Source of the DNA: Bacteroidales bacterium
GTDB taxonomy: Bacteria > Bacteroidota > Bacteroidia > Bacteroidales > Muribaculaceae
Length of the DNA: 46,317 nucleotides
NCBI GenBank assembly: GCA_004557565.1
Contig: SFGS01000014.1
Span: 1-46,317, forward strand
Reading direction: 5' to 3'
Numbering within the stretch: position 1 is the stretch's first letter; every line of letters starts with the position of its first letter. Positions 34,602-42,719 of this stretch are shown in pieces. The translations under genes and the position numbers were made by a program. Under the pieces are notes generated by a model. The model was given only the letters and a program-made list of their open reading frames with translations. It was not told the origin of the DNA and did no database searches.

Positions 34602-34632
34602 TTTGATAATTATGAATTATATACTAAGTTTG
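34602..34632 (+). promoter_or_regulatory. Promoter of the Cys-heptad protein gene
   Basis: TTTG (34602-34605), 19 bp, TAAGTTTG (34625-34632). The ATG at 34677 follows 44 bp on. Confidence 0.7.
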
Positions 34633-34676
34633 CACTTCAAGAAACACAATGTTTAATTTTAAATCGATTGAAGGTT

Positions 34677-35096
34677 ATGAAAAAAATGATGATGGCATTT
34701 TTGGTGGCTCTGATGAGCGTAGCAGCTGTTTGTGCACAGACCACCGCCACACAGCAATGTAAGAAGCAAACTTGTGCTGCCCAAAAATGTGAAAAAGTAG
34801 ACAAAGAATGTAAAAACGCTGTCGAAAAGTGCGACAAGGCAAAGCAGAAATGCGACAAAGCCACTCAAAAGTGCGACAAGGCAAAGCAAAAATGCGACAA
34901 AGCCGCCCAAAAGTGCGACAAGGCAAAGCAGAAATGTGACAAAGTCAAACAGAAATGCGACAAAGCAATTCAAAAATGCGACAAGGCCGCTCAAAAGTGC
35001 AAACAAGAATGCACAGGTAAAGGCGAATGCAAGGACGGAAAGCAAGAGTGCAAGAACGGCAAAGGCGAATGCAAACAAGAATGCCAAAAGAAATAA
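34677..35096 (+). CDS. Small exported Cys/Lys-rich heptad-repeat protein
   Basis: 139 aa from the ATG at 34677; earlier in-frame ATGs (34599) lie in the promoter. Signal peptide 1-20 (MKKMMMAFLVALMSVAAVCA), then a very basic chain. Cysteines fall exactly every seven residues from 38 to 108 (11 in phase) and again at 118, 125 and 132. The unit is C-D-K-A-x-Q-K, so Cys occupies heptad position a and usually Ala position d, as in an alanine-type coiled coil. The mature protein has 18 Cys. The tail is Gly/Glu/Lys-rich with CxxxC ends. Possible roles: thiol or metal buffering in the periplasm, or a disulfide-stapled fibre. No homologous family is known to me. A terminator follows. Confidence 0.85.
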   Translation: MKKMMMAFLVALMSVAAVCAQTTATQQCKKQTCAAQKCEKVDKECKNAVEKCDKAKQKCDKATQKCDKAKQKCDKAAQKCDKAKQKCDKVKQKCDKAIQKCDKAAQKCKQECTGKGECKDGKQECKNGKGECKQECQKK

Positions 35097-35156
35097 AAAA
35101 ATAAGGTGAAAAAAGCTGCCTAACCAAAAGCAGCCCCCACCTCCCCCACACCCATC

Positions 35157-35194
35157 AAATCCCGGTGAGCCCCCAAAAGCCCACCGGGATTTTC
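35157..35194 (+). terminator. Terminator after the Cys-heptad gene
   Basis: Stem AAATCCCGGTG / CACCGGGATTTT (3' arm 35182-35193). The T-run of four is followed by CATATA. Confidence 0.75.
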
Positions 35195-35287
35195 ATATAC
35201 CTCCACCCCATATTAAAATCCACGCTATAGCGTCTGCCCACACCTTCTCCCCAAAAATATGCCAGCAGCCCATGCCGCATAAAAGGG

Positions 35288-35327
35288 GCAAAAAAAATAC
35301 CACCTCGCTGTCGGCAGTGAGGTGGCA
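35288..35327 (-). terminator. Terminator of the rluB-asnS unit
   Basis: On the minus strand: CCACCTCACTG-CCGA-CAGCGAGGTGG followed by TATTTTTTTTG. It lies 30 bp beyond the asnS stop. Confidence 0.88.
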
Positions 35328-35356
35328 CATCAATAGGTATTATTTAGGAATTGAAT

Positions 35357-36766
35357 TTAGAATTCTGCGTTCTTTGGCGTGCGTGGGAATGGAATCACGT
35401 CGCGGATGTTCTGCATACCGGTCACAAACAGGATAAGACGCTCGAAGCCGAGGCCAAAACCAGCGTGTGGGCATGTGCCGTATTTGCGGGTGTCGAGATA
35501 CCACCACATGTCCTTGGCAGGAATGTTGCGGCGTTGGATTTCGCTATTGAGTTTCTCCAAACTTTCCTCACGAACGGAGCCTCCGATGATTTCGCCAATC
35601 TGTGGGAAAAGCACGTCGGTGCCTTGCACGGTGCGGCGTTCTTCTGGCTCGTCGTTTTGCTTCATATAGAAAGCCTTGATTTCGCGTGGATAGTTGTAGA
35701 GAATCACTGGCTTCTTGAAGTGGGTTTCCACCAGGAAGCGTTCGTGTTCGCTGGCGAGGTCGCCACCCCAGCTGATTGGGAACTCGAATTTCACGCCGTT
35801 CTTTTCTGCCTCTTCCAGAATCTTGATACCCTCGGTGTATTCGAGGCGCACGAAGTCGTCTTTCAAAACACCCTCAAGGCGTTCGATAAGACCCTTGTCA
35901 ATCATCTTGTTGAGGAATTCGAGGTCGTCTTTACAGTTGTCGAGAGCCCACTTCACGCAATACTTGATAAAGTCTTCTTCCAAGTCCATCAAACCGTTGA
36001 GTTGGAGGAATGCCACTTCTGGCTCAATCATCCAAAACTCTGCCAAGTGGCGTGGGGTGTTGCTGTTTTCGGCGCGGAATGTAGGTCCGAAAGTGTAGAT
36101 GGCACCGAGTGCTGTGGCACCGAGCTCGCCCTCAAGCTGACCGCTCACGGTGAGCGAAGTCATCTTTCCGAAGAAGTCGTCGTCGTACTTGATGCTGCCG
36201 CTCTCGTCTTTGTCGAGCTTGTAGAGGTTTTTGGTGGTCACCTGGAACATTTCGCCAGCGCCTTCGCAGTCGCTTGCAGTGATGATTGGTGAATGGAAGT
36301 AGAAGAAACCGTGCTGGTTGAAATAGTTGTGCACAGCCATTGCCATATTGTGGCGAATGCGGAACACGGCACCGAATGTGTTGGTGCGCAGACGCATGTG
36401 GGCGTGCTTACGCATATATTCGAATGTTTGGCCCTTCTTCTGCATGGGGTAATCGTTGGGACATGTGCCGTAGAGCACGATGTTTTCGCCTTGGATTTCC
36501 ACGCTTTGACCAGCGCCTTGGCTCTCTACGAGCTTACCAGTGGCACCGATACATGCGCCAGTGGTAATGTCTTTGAGCAAATTCTCGTCAACCTTTGCTG
36601 GGTCGATTACGATTTGCACATTCTTGATTGTTGACCCGTCGTTGAGCGCGATAAACTGCACTTGCTTGTTGCCGCGGCGAGTACGAACCCAACCTTTCAC
36701 GCACACTTCTGTGCCGATGAGTGCAGGGTTGAATATGTCAACAATTTTTGTTCTTTTAATTTCCAT
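35357..36766 (-). CDS. asnS: Asparagine--tRNA ligase
   Basis: 469 aa from the ATG at 36766 (MEIKRTKIVDIF), the usual length for bacterial AsnRS; the upstream in-frame extension of 16 residues is rejected. It has an N-terminal OB-fold anticodon-binding domain (about 15-110, VKGWVRTRRGNKQVQFIAL) and a class II catalytic core. Motif 2 is FRAENSNTPRHLAEFWMIEPE and motif 3 is GFGLGFERLILFVTG, followed by the C-terminal RDVIPFPRTP. Asn rather than Asp specificity follows from the overall match and this ending. It lies 40 bp downstream of rluB on the same strand, so they are probably cotranscribed. Confidence 0.97.
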   Translation of the reverse strand: MEIKRTKIVDIFNPALIGTEVCVKGWVRTRRGNKQVQFIALNDGSTIKNVQIVIDPAKVDENLLKDITTGACIGATGKLVESQGAGQSVEIQGENIVLYGTCPNDYPMQKKGQTFEYMRKHAHMRLRTNTFGAVFRIRHNMAMAVHNYFNQHGFFYFHSPIITASDCEGAGEMFQVTTKNLYKLDKDESGSIKYDDDFFGKMTSLTVSGQLEGELGATALGAIYTFGPTFRAENSNTPRHLAEFWMIEPEVAFLQLNGLMDLEEDFIKYCVKWALDNCKDDLEFLNKMIDKGLIERLEGVLKDDFVRLEYTEGIKILEEAEKNGVKFEFPISWGGDLASEHERFLVETHFKKPVILYNYPREIKAFYMKQNDEPEERRTVQGTDVLFPQIGEIIGGSVREESLEKLNSEIQRRNIPAKDMWWYLDTRKYGTCPHAGFGLGFERLILFVTGMQNIRDVIPFPRTPKNAEF

Positions 36767-36806
36767 GATTTCTGTGTTGGAAAACAGATGTATATATGTG
36801 TATGAA

Positions 36807-38096
36807 TTATTCAAAAGAGTTCTGTTTCAAGAAGTTTACCTCTTCCTGAGTGAGGTAGCGCCAGCGTCCGCGTGGCAAGTTCTTCTTGGTGAGACCTGCG
36901 AAATACACGCGGTCTAGCTTCACAACGTGATAGCCGAGCGATTCGAAAATGCGGCGTACCACACGGTTGCGACCTGAGTGGATTTCGATACCGGCTTGCT
37001 TGCGGTCGGTAGGCGAAACGTAGCTCACTGCGTCGGCGTGGATTGGACCGTCGTCGAGTTCAACGCCGTCGGCGATGTGTTGCATATCTTCTTCGCTGAT
37101 GGGCTTGTCAGTCCATACTTGGTAGATTTTCTTCTTCACGAATTTTGGGTGAGTGAGCTTAGATGCCAAGTCGCCATCGTTGGTGAGCAAGAGCACACCT
37201 GTGGTGTTGCGGTCAAGGCGACCCACTGGGTAGATGCGTTCTTCGCACGCGCCCTTCACAATGTCCATCACGGTCTTGCGTCCGTTAGGATCATCGCTTG
37301 TGGTCACACAGTCCTTTGGCTTATTGAGCAAAATGTAGATTTTGCGCTCGCTGGTCACAATCTTGTCGTTGTATTCCACAGTGTCTTTTGCTGTGATTTT
37401 CACACCGAGTTCGGTAACCACTTCACCATTCACCTTCACCAATCCCTTGGTGATCAATTCATCTGCCTCACGACGTGAGCATACGCCAGCGTTTGCCATA
37501 AATTTGTTGAGGCGTACTTCTGCATTTGGATCGATGATTGCTTCCTCATATTCTACTGGCTGAGGACGTGGCACAAAGCGCATTTTTGGGCGTGGACCTT
37601 GCTGGCGTTGTGGGCGTTTCTTGTAGCCACCTTGTTGCTGATAGCCACCACCTTGCTGGTAACCGCCTTGCTGACGATAGCCTCCACCTTGCTGCTGACG
37701 ATAGCCTCCACCTTGTTGCTGACGATAGCCACCACCTTGCTGCTGACGATAGCCACCACCTTGCTGCTGACGATAGCCACCACCTTGCTGCTGACGATAG
37801 CCACCACCTTGCTGCTGACGATAGCCGCCACCTTGCTGCTGACGATAACCACCACCTTGCTGCTGACGATAGCCGCCACCTTGCTGCTGGTAGCCACCAC
37901 GCTGCTGGTAACCGCCGCGCTGCTGATAGCCGCCACGTTGTTGATAGCCGCCACGTTGTGGTTGATAATCGTTGTCATACCCTCCTTGACCATCTTGATT
38001 TGCATTTTCATAGCGTGAGGGTTCGTTTTCCTCAATTGCAGGAACAGGACCACTGATGCGTGGTCGCTTTGGCTTTTTCTCTAAATTCTCTTCCAT
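36807..38096 (-). CDS. rluB: 23S rRNA pseudouridine synthase, RluB/RsuA family, with low-complexity N-terminal extension
   Basis: 429 aa. Residues about 40-150 are low-complexity: RGGYQQ units, then nine GGGYRQ(QQ) units from a 24-bp DNA repeat. A basic linker (RPQRQQGPRPKMRFVPRPQ) follows. The S4 RNA-binding domain (about 190-240, RLNKFMANAGVCSRREADELI) precedes the catalytic pseudouridine synthase domain with D295 in GRLDRNT and TNDGDLA. RluB modifies U2605 of 23S rRNA in E. coli; the exact target here is inferred. The extension resembles RGG-type RNA-binding regions. The promoter -7 TATCTTTG is at the complement of 38195-38202. The gene heads a unit with asnS. Confidence 0.92.
   Translation of the reverse strand: MEENLEKKPKRPRISGPVPAIEENEPSRYENANQDGQGGYDNDYQPQRGGYQQRGGYQQRGGYQQRGGYQQQGGGYRQQQGGGYRQQQGGGYRQQQGGGYRQQQGGGYRQQQGGGYRQQQGGGYRQQQGGGYRQQQGGGYRQQGGYQQGGGYQQQGGYKKRPQRQQGPRPKMRFVPRPQPVEYEEAIIDPNAEVRLNKFMANAGVCSRREADELITKGLVKVNGEVVTELGVKITAKDTVEYNDKIVTSERKIYILLNKPKDCVTTSDDPNGRKTVMDIVKGACEERIYPVGRLDRNTTGVLLLTNDGDLASKLTHPKFVKKKIYQVWTDKPISEEDMQHIADGVELDDGPIHADAVSYVSPTDRKQAGIEIHSGRNRVVRRIFESLGYHVVKLDRVYFAGLTKKNLPRGRWRYLTQEEVNFLKQNSFE
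37655..37960. repeat. Tandem 24-bp coding repeat in rluB
   Basis: Nine near-identical copies, mostly 24 bp, of a unit encoding GGGYRQQQ (minus strand), visible on the plus strand as CCACCTTGCTGCTGACGATAG. Flanking units encode RGGYQQ. Copy number is expected to vary between strains by slippage. Confidence 0.9.
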
Positions 38097-38295
38097 CGTT
38101 TTACGGAATTTGGTTTTGATTTTTTCAATAATAAAATTATGGCCTCTCGGCCTTGATGTGATATACTTGTGTTATACTTGTCAAAAGTTTACGACAAAGA
38201 TAAATATTTTTTTTCACATGCAATGTGTTACACACACTTTTTTTGAAATCTATTCATCTTTGCCGTAGACCTTTGCCGTAATTCTTTAGGTGTGA

Positions 38296-39639
38296 TTAAT
38301 AACCGGTGTAACTGTGTGGGGTGATGCTGCGGAGCTCGGCTTTCACCTCATCGCTCACGTTGAGTGTTTCCACAAATTCGGCAATGCGTTTTGCATCCAC
38401 CACCTCGTTGGTGCGAGTGAGTGCCTTCAGCGTTTCGTATGGCTTTGGATAGCCCTCACGGCGCAGAATGGTCTGCATAGCCTCAGCCACCACGCTCCAC
38501 ATGCTGTCGAGGTCGGCATTGATGGCGTCGAGGTTGAGGATAAGCTTGTTCAAGCCCTTCAGTGTGCTGGTAAGCGCAATCATCATGTGCCCCATTGGCA
38601 CACCCACGTTGCGAAGCACCGTAGAGTCGGTGAGGTCGCGCTGGAGGCGTGAGATAGGCAACTTCATGCTCAAGAACTGGAGAATGCTGTTGGCGATGCC
38701 CATATTGCCCTCGCTGTTTTCGAAGTCGATAGGATTCACCTTGTGAGGCATTGCGCTTGAACCCACTTCGCCTGCTTTGATTTTCTGCTTGAAGTAGTTC
38801 ATCGAAATGTACATCCACATGTCGCGGTCGAGGTCGATGATGATGGTGTTGATGCGCTTCATGGCATCGAGCAGTGCGCCCAAGTTGTCGTAGTTGGAGA
38901 TTTGGGTGGTCCACTCCTCACGCTTGATACCCAGGTATTCGTTGAGGAACTTAGCGCCAAACGCACGCCAGTCGTAGCCTGGGAATGCGATAAGGTGGGC
39001 GTTGAAGTTGCCGGTGGCACCGCCAAACTTTCCGCTCACAGGCACAGCCTTCAGTTGCTTCAACTGCTCTTCGAGGCGGTAGGCAAACACCTTGATTTCC
39101 TTGCCCAAACGTGTGGGCGACGCTGGCTGGCCGTGTGTCTTTGCCAGCATTGGAATGTCGTACCATTCGGTGGCATGCTCGTTGAGCCATGCAATCACAT
39201 TTTCAAGCATGGGGATAAACACACGCTCGGTAGCGTCTCTCACTGCCATTGGCACGGAGGTGTTGTTGATATCTTGCGAGGTGAGTCCGAAGTGGATAAA
39301 TTCCTTGTATTGCTCCAGTCCGAGCGCGTCGAACTGCTCTTTCAGGAAATATTCCACAGCCTTCACGTCGTGATTTGTCACGCTCTCAATGTCTTTGATG
39401 CGTTGTGCGTCGTCAACGCTGAAGTTGCGGTAAATGTCGCGAAGTTTTTCCTTCATTTCAGGATCCACGCCTTCGAGTTGTGGCAGAGGAATCTCGCAAA
39501 GGGCGATAAAATATTCCACCTCCACATTCACACGATAGCGAATAAGGGCGTACTCTGAAAAATAAGGAGCTAACGATTCTGTTTTGCTGTGATAGCGTCC
39601 GTCAATAGGAGAAACGGCGGTAAGAGGACTCAAACTCAT
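38296..39639 (-). CDS. purB: Adenylosuccinate lyase
   Basis: 447 aa, fumarase/aspartase superfamily. It splits adenylosuccinate to AMP plus fumarate and SAICAR to AICAR plus fumarate in purine synthesis. The family signature is SSAMPHKVNPIDFENSEGN with S294/S295 in the flexible catalytic loop. Other conserved stretches are TSQDINNT, the catalytic histidine region KTHGQPASPTRLGKE, and LQRDLTDSTVLRN. Length fits the E. coli-type (456 aa) enzymes. It has its own promoter (39741-39771), divergent from tRNA-Val. The 200-bp gap to rluB holds only the rluB promoter. Confidence 0.97.
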   Translation of the reverse strand: MSLSPLTAVSPIDGRYHSKTESLAPYFSEYALIRYRVNVEVEYFIALCEIPLPQLEGVDPEMKEKLRDIYRNFSVDDAQRIKDIESVTNHDVKAVEYFLKEQFDALGLEQYKEFIHFGLTSQDINNTSVPMAVRDATERVFIPMLENVIAWLNEHATEWYDIPMLAKTHGQPASPTRLGKEIKVFAYRLEEQLKQLKAVPVSGKFGGATGNFNAHLIAFPGYDWRAFGAKFLNEYLGIKREEWTTQISNYDNLGALLDAMKRINTIIIDLDRDMWMYISMNYFKQKIKAGEVGSSAMPHKVNPIDFENSEGNMGIANSILQFLSMKLPISRLQRDLTDSTVLRNVGVPMGHMMIALTSTLKGLNKLILNLDAINADLDSMWSVVAEAMQTILRREGYPKPYETLKALTRTNEVVDAKRIAEFVETLNVSDEVKAELRSITPHSYTGY

Positions 39640-39740
39640 AGTCTAAATAAAAAAATAAATAATTAAAAAATCCACGGCATCATTTTCTTGAGGAAAAGTC
39701 CTCATATAATAATGTGTGAATGTCGTATAATTTGTTTATG

Positions 39741-39771
39741 CAAAGTTAGTGATAAAAAAGTTTTTTGCAAA
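39741..39771 (-). promoter_or_regulatory. Promoter of purB
   Basis: Minus strand: TTTG (complement of 39768-39771), 19 bp, TAACTTTG (complement of 39741-39748). Confidence 0.72.
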
Positions 39772-39786
39772 AAACTTGCCAAATAA

Positions 39787-39817
39787 TTTGCAGTTTCAAA
39801 AAAAAGCAGTACCTTTG
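39787..39817 (+). promoter_or_regulatory. Promoter of tRNA-Val
   Basis: TTTG (39787-39790), 19 bp, TACCTTTG (39810-39817). The tRNA starts 19 nt downstream. The element is divergent from the purB promoter. Confidence 0.75.
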
Positions 39818-39835
39818 CATCGCAATTAAGCAACA

Positions 39836-39910
39836 GGGCGTTTAGCTCAGCTGGTTCAGAGCATCTGCCTTACAAGCAGAGGGTCGGCGGTTCGAATCCG
39901 TCAACGCCCA
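39836..39910 (+). tRNA. tRNA-Val(TAC)
   Basis: 75-nt cloverleaf: acceptor GGGCGTT/AACGCCC, D-arm GCTC/GAGC, anticodon stem TCTGC/GCAGA with loop CTTACAA (anticodon TAC, reads GTA), T-arm with GGTTCGAATCC, discriminator A. All stems are well paired. CCA is not encoded. Confidence 0.96.
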
Positions 39911-39917
39911 CAAAACC

Positions 39918-39951
39918 AAAGACTCGACTACTAAATTCGGGTCTTTTTTTT
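39918..39951 (+). terminator. Terminator of tRNA-Val
   Basis: Stem AAGACTCG / CGGGTCTT (one G-T pair) followed by T8. Confidence 0.88.
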
Positions 39952-39959
39952 ATCCCCCA

Positions 39960-40262
39960 CCCCCACCAAAAAAGCCCCAATCCATGGCGAAACGGTTCAA
40001 TGGAAGGAGGTTGTATCAACTCTCCAAAAAACGATTTTTGATGGTAGGGACGCGATACTTCGCGTCAGCGCCAAATTATTGATAATCAATATGGTAATAC
40101 AATTATAGGCGGACGTGAAGTATCACGTCCCTACCGGGTTGGTTTTTCGCCGAAGGCGAGCGGTTTTTATCCTTTTGGCGATGCCACCGACCTCGTAATT
40201 CAGTCCCCCCAGTATTTATCCATTGATTCCAAGTTCGCCCCGTCATACCCCACCGAAAAAAA
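39960..40262. repeat. Composite nested-palindrome repeat, locus C (partial)
   Basis: Same order as locus A. A linker (GGAAGGAGGTTGTATCAACT, 40000-40019) is followed by two hairpins, GGACGCGA/TCGCGTC (40048-40066) and GGACGTGA/TCACGTCC (40111-40130), around ATTGATAATCAAT. Then come the CGCCGAAGGCGAGCGGTTTT block (40146-40165), one outer arm of P-I (GGCGATGCCACCGACCTCG), and the terminal CAGTCCCCCCAGTATTTATC (40201-40220). The centre and second arm of P-I are deleted. It starts within 10 bp of the tRNA-Val terminator. Confidence 0.82.
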
Positions 40263-40266
40263 TCGC

Positions 40267-41898
40267 TTATTTTTTAAACCAGTCGGTTTCGAGAACGATG
40301 TCGGAGATGCGTTGCTTTTCTTTTGGAGAAAGGCGATGTGATTTGGGGTTGAACAAGTCTTTGCCCACACCACGCCAACTTTGGTTCACGCGAAGCAATC
40401 CCAGAAGCGTGGGATAAACATCGGTTTGGTAAATCTGCGTTTTGTCGTGTTTCTGGACAGAAAGTTTGTAGCCGCCTGTGATGATGAGCGGTATTCGAGC
40501 ATGTGCCCTATCGGTCCAGTCGCCATCGTGATGGTCGGAAGCCAGGATAATCAAGCTGTTATCCCATTGCCCATTCTTGTGAAGCGCATCAATCAGTCGC
40601 CCAAGGTGGAAGTCAAAATAGTTGGCGCGCTCGAAATAGAGCAGCTGCTGCTCCACGAAGTGCTTGTCTTGATAGTCGCGAAGGCGTTTAGAGAAATGAT
40701 GAGAATAAGGCGTGTGGGTAGAGATGGTGATGGTGGTGATAAATGACCGTTTGTTTTTGTAGCTATTGAGCACATGTATAGTGCTATCAATCAACGCCTC
40801 GTCGTAGTCTTGTCCATGCTTAACGGTGTTGTAGAGCGAGTCGATGCCATAGGCTTGGCACATGTCGTTCTGATGCCACACATGTTTTCCCGTAGGAATC
40901 ACCATCGCTGTGGCATAGCCCAATTCTTTGCACACACTACCCATGCCACGGAATGAATTGTAGGTAAAGGCATTCACCGTGAGTTTGATGCTGTGTTGCA
41001 GTATTCCTGTCATATAGATGAGTTGCCCGTCGCTACTCCAACCGATGCCCACCTCTGATGCCATATTCAAATTGCTGTACTGCGCCTCGTTTGCCAATCT
41101 TGCGAGGTTTGGCATCACGCTGTCGCCATCGCACACAGCGGTCACGGCTTCCGACATGATGCTCTCCATCAACACAAAAATCACATTGTCGGGCAGCGGG
41201 GCATCGGCGGCATATTTAACCGCCTCGCTCTTTCTCTGCTTTTCAAGCGACTGCATGGCCTGCGCGTCGGCATCAGTCTTGTCGCGATGCATATTCAGCG
41301 TATAGAGGTTGCTATAAATAAAGTGGAAAAAACCATATCGGTAGGCTGTGACATAGGTGTTTGAGGTGAAATCGCCACCCCACCACGAGAAGGTCTTGAA
41401 GAACGATGACGACTGTATGCGAGAATTGGCATAGTATATACCGAGAAACGATAGCACAATCGGCACGAACATCCAATACCACTTCATCCACTCCTTCTTG
41501 TCGGTCAATCGGTATATCACCCAGTAGAACGCGCCTAAGTATGCCGCCGACACCACGAAGTCGCGCAGACGGATGAGCGCCCAAATGCTCTCGCCAAGCA
41601 TATCGAAATTCCTCACTTCGCCTATCATGGTTACATCCACATAAGTGTTGAAATGGCGAAGATAAACCACATTCACCATACACCACAGCCAAAACACACT
41701 GGAAATAGCCATCTTCACGTGCTTGTTTTTCACCGTGTAAACGATAAGCGTGACGATCGACGCATCGAATCCGATAGTGAACAAATTGCAGAGGATATAG
41801 ATAAATTCTTTCAATTCACCGTCGCCCATCACTATATAGTCGTAGTGAGTATAGAGCAAAAGCAGACAGTTGACGAGAAGGGTCAGAAGTAGTTTCAT
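40267..41898 (-). CDS. Membrane-anchored sulfatase-fold enzyme (LtaS/EptA-like phosphotransferase)
   Basis: 543 aa. The N-terminal ~190 residues hold about five membrane segments. The C-terminal part (about 235-535) is an alkaline-phosphatase/sulfatase fold facing the periplasm. VIFVLMESIM gives the first metal-binding Glu, the putative nucleophile lies in the GIGWSSDGQLIYMTG region (Ser/Thr), and ILASDHHDGDW plus RAHARIPLIITG give the Asp/His metal ligands. This is the layout of lipoteichoic acid synthase and lipid A phosphoethanolamine transferases; in a Gram-negative Bacteroidales a transfer of phosphoethanolamine or phosphoglycerol to an envelope glycan is more likely than true sulfatase action. 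The exact substrate is unknown. Its promoter shares 28 bp with that of the S1/P1 nuclease gene. Confidence 0.85.
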   Translation of the reverse strand: MKLLLTLLVNCLLLLYTHYDYIVMGDGELKEFIYILCNLFTIGFDASIVTLIVYTVKNKHVKMAISSVFWLWCMVNVVYLRHFNTYVDVTMIGEVRNFDMLGESIWALIRLRDFVVSAAYLGAFYWVIYRLTDKKEWMKWYWMFVPIVLSFLGIYYANSRIQSSSFFKTFSWWGGDFTSNTYVTAYRYGFFHFIYSNLYTLNMHRDKTDADAQAMQSLEKQRKSEAVKYAADAPLPDNVIFVLMESIMSEAVTAVCDGDSVMPNLARLANEAQYSNLNMASEVGIGWSSDGQLIYMTGILQHSIKLTVNAFTYNSFRGMGSVCKELGYATAMVIPTGKHVWHQNDMCQAYGIDSLYNTVKHGQDYDEALIDSTIHVLNSYKNKRSFITTITISTHTPYSHHFSKRLRDYQDKHFVEQQLLYFERANYFDFHLGRLIDALHKNGQWDNSLIILASDHHDGDWTDRAHARIPLIITGGYKLSVQKHDKTQIYQTDVYPTLLGLLRVNQSWRGVGKDLFNPKSHRLSPKEKQRISDIVLETDWFKK

Positions 41899-41920
41899 CT
41901 TAATTGTAGTGTATAGTCAC

Positions 41921-41955
41921 GGTCAAAGTTACTCCAAAAAATGCGTCTACGCAAA
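41921..41955 (-). promoter_or_regulatory. Promoter of the sulfatase-fold gene, with a 28-bp block shared with 43603-43630
   Basis: Minus strand: TTTG (complement of 41952-41955), 20 bp, TAACTTTG (complement of 41924-41931). Bases 41921-41948 are identical to 43603-43630. Confidence 0.7.
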
Positions 41956-42097
41956 CAAAAAAGGCAAAAGTGCCACCCCTGCTATTTTTTTACAAAGGCT
42001 TCACAAAAGCCACTCCCTCCGCCACTCCCCAAAGGAAAATCCCCCAAAAATCAATCACAACTCCCACCCCACCCTACACCCCTAAATTCACTGCCAA

Positions 42098-42168
42098 GTG
42101 CCAAAAATGTGTAAAATTACACGAAATCATGTGCCAAAAACGTGTAAAATCACACATTTTCGGCACAT
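42098..42168. repeat. GTGCCAAAAAtGTGTAAAAT tandem and inverted repeats
   Basis: Two direct copies 33 bp apart (starting at 42098 and 42131). The second forms an imperfect palindrome with ACACATTTTCGGCAC. The same core occurs in a perfect hairpin at 42720-42756, so the motif brackets composite locus D. Confidence 0.7.
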
Positions 42169-42273
42169 AACACCATTTTTGAATCAGTGGATATATAGTG
42201 GGGCATAGATTATGCAATGTTGCCGAATCGAGAATGGAAGGAGATTGTATCAAATCTTCCAAAACGATAACGC

Positions 42274-42365
42274 CATAGCGTAGGGACATGCCTTCGGCAT
42301 GTTTCAATGCGTTGATAATTTGCCGTTTGCAGCGAAACATGCCAAAGGCATGTCCCTACGCTATG
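42274..42365. repeat. Nested inverted repeat with two internal hairpins
   Basis: Outer 32-bp arms (starting CATAGCGTAGGGACATGCC at 42274 and ending GGCATGTCCCTACGCTATG at 42365) are near-perfect complements, and each arm folds into its own CATGCC-loop-GGCATG hairpin. Confidence 0.85.
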
Positions 42366-42501
42366 AAGCGCCGCCTATTGTGGCTGACATAAATCATCGC
42401 ACCCCTACCAAGCATAACGCATTCGGGGGACTTTTTATCTGAACTTTCGGATAATCTGATTTCTGAAGATTGGTTTTTCGCCGAAGGCGAGCGGTTTTTA
42501 T

Positions 42502-42633
42502 CCTTTTGGCGATGCCACCGACCTCGTAAGAGGGCGGCGTTAGGGTTGTGGTGTGGCTGATTCAAGCCCCAGCTTGAAATCAGACATGCCACAGCACTAA
42601 CGGCAGGTGCGAAGCACTGGCATCGGCAAAAGG
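42502..42633. repeat. 132-bp long imperfect palindrome P-I (locus D)
   Basis: Reverse-orientation counterpart of 31313-31444: arms CCTTTTGGCGATGCCACC and TGGCATCGGCAAAAGG, centre GATTCAAGCCCCAGCTTGAAATC. The inner stem pair is GCGTTAG/CTAACGG here, against CGTTGG/CCAACG in locus B. Confidence 0.8.
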
Positions 42634-42719
42634 CTATTTTTTTATGTTTTTGTTTCAGTCCCCCCAGTATTTATCCACTGAACCGCTTTTTCAGATTTTC
42701 AGTGCTTTCAAAACAGCGA

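Larger units (their letters stand above)
42175..42700. repeat. Composite nested-palindrome repeat, locus D
   Basis: No gene. It has a terminal segment (GAATCAGTGGATATATAGTG), the linker, and a double-hairpin block (42274-42365) whose stems are CATGCC/GGCATG instead of ACGTGA/TCACGT. A diverged stretch follows (42366-42470), then the CGCCGAAGGCGAGCGGTTTT block (42479-42498), complete P-I (42502-42633) and the terminal CAGTCCCCCCAGTATTTATC (42656-42675). The order matches loci A and C. Confidence 0.85.

Noticed and set aside
37655..37960. Possible CRISPR array
   Set aside because: The units are contiguous without spacers and in frame within rluB.
37553..38056. Long frames in the other strand and frames of rluB
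   Set aside because: They are shadows of the 24-bp repeat in the coding sequence; low-complexity translations such as HHLAADDS have no support.
42098..42168. Possible CRISPR-like repeat (33-bp period)
   Set aside because: Only two units and no spacers of regular length; no cas genes in the window.
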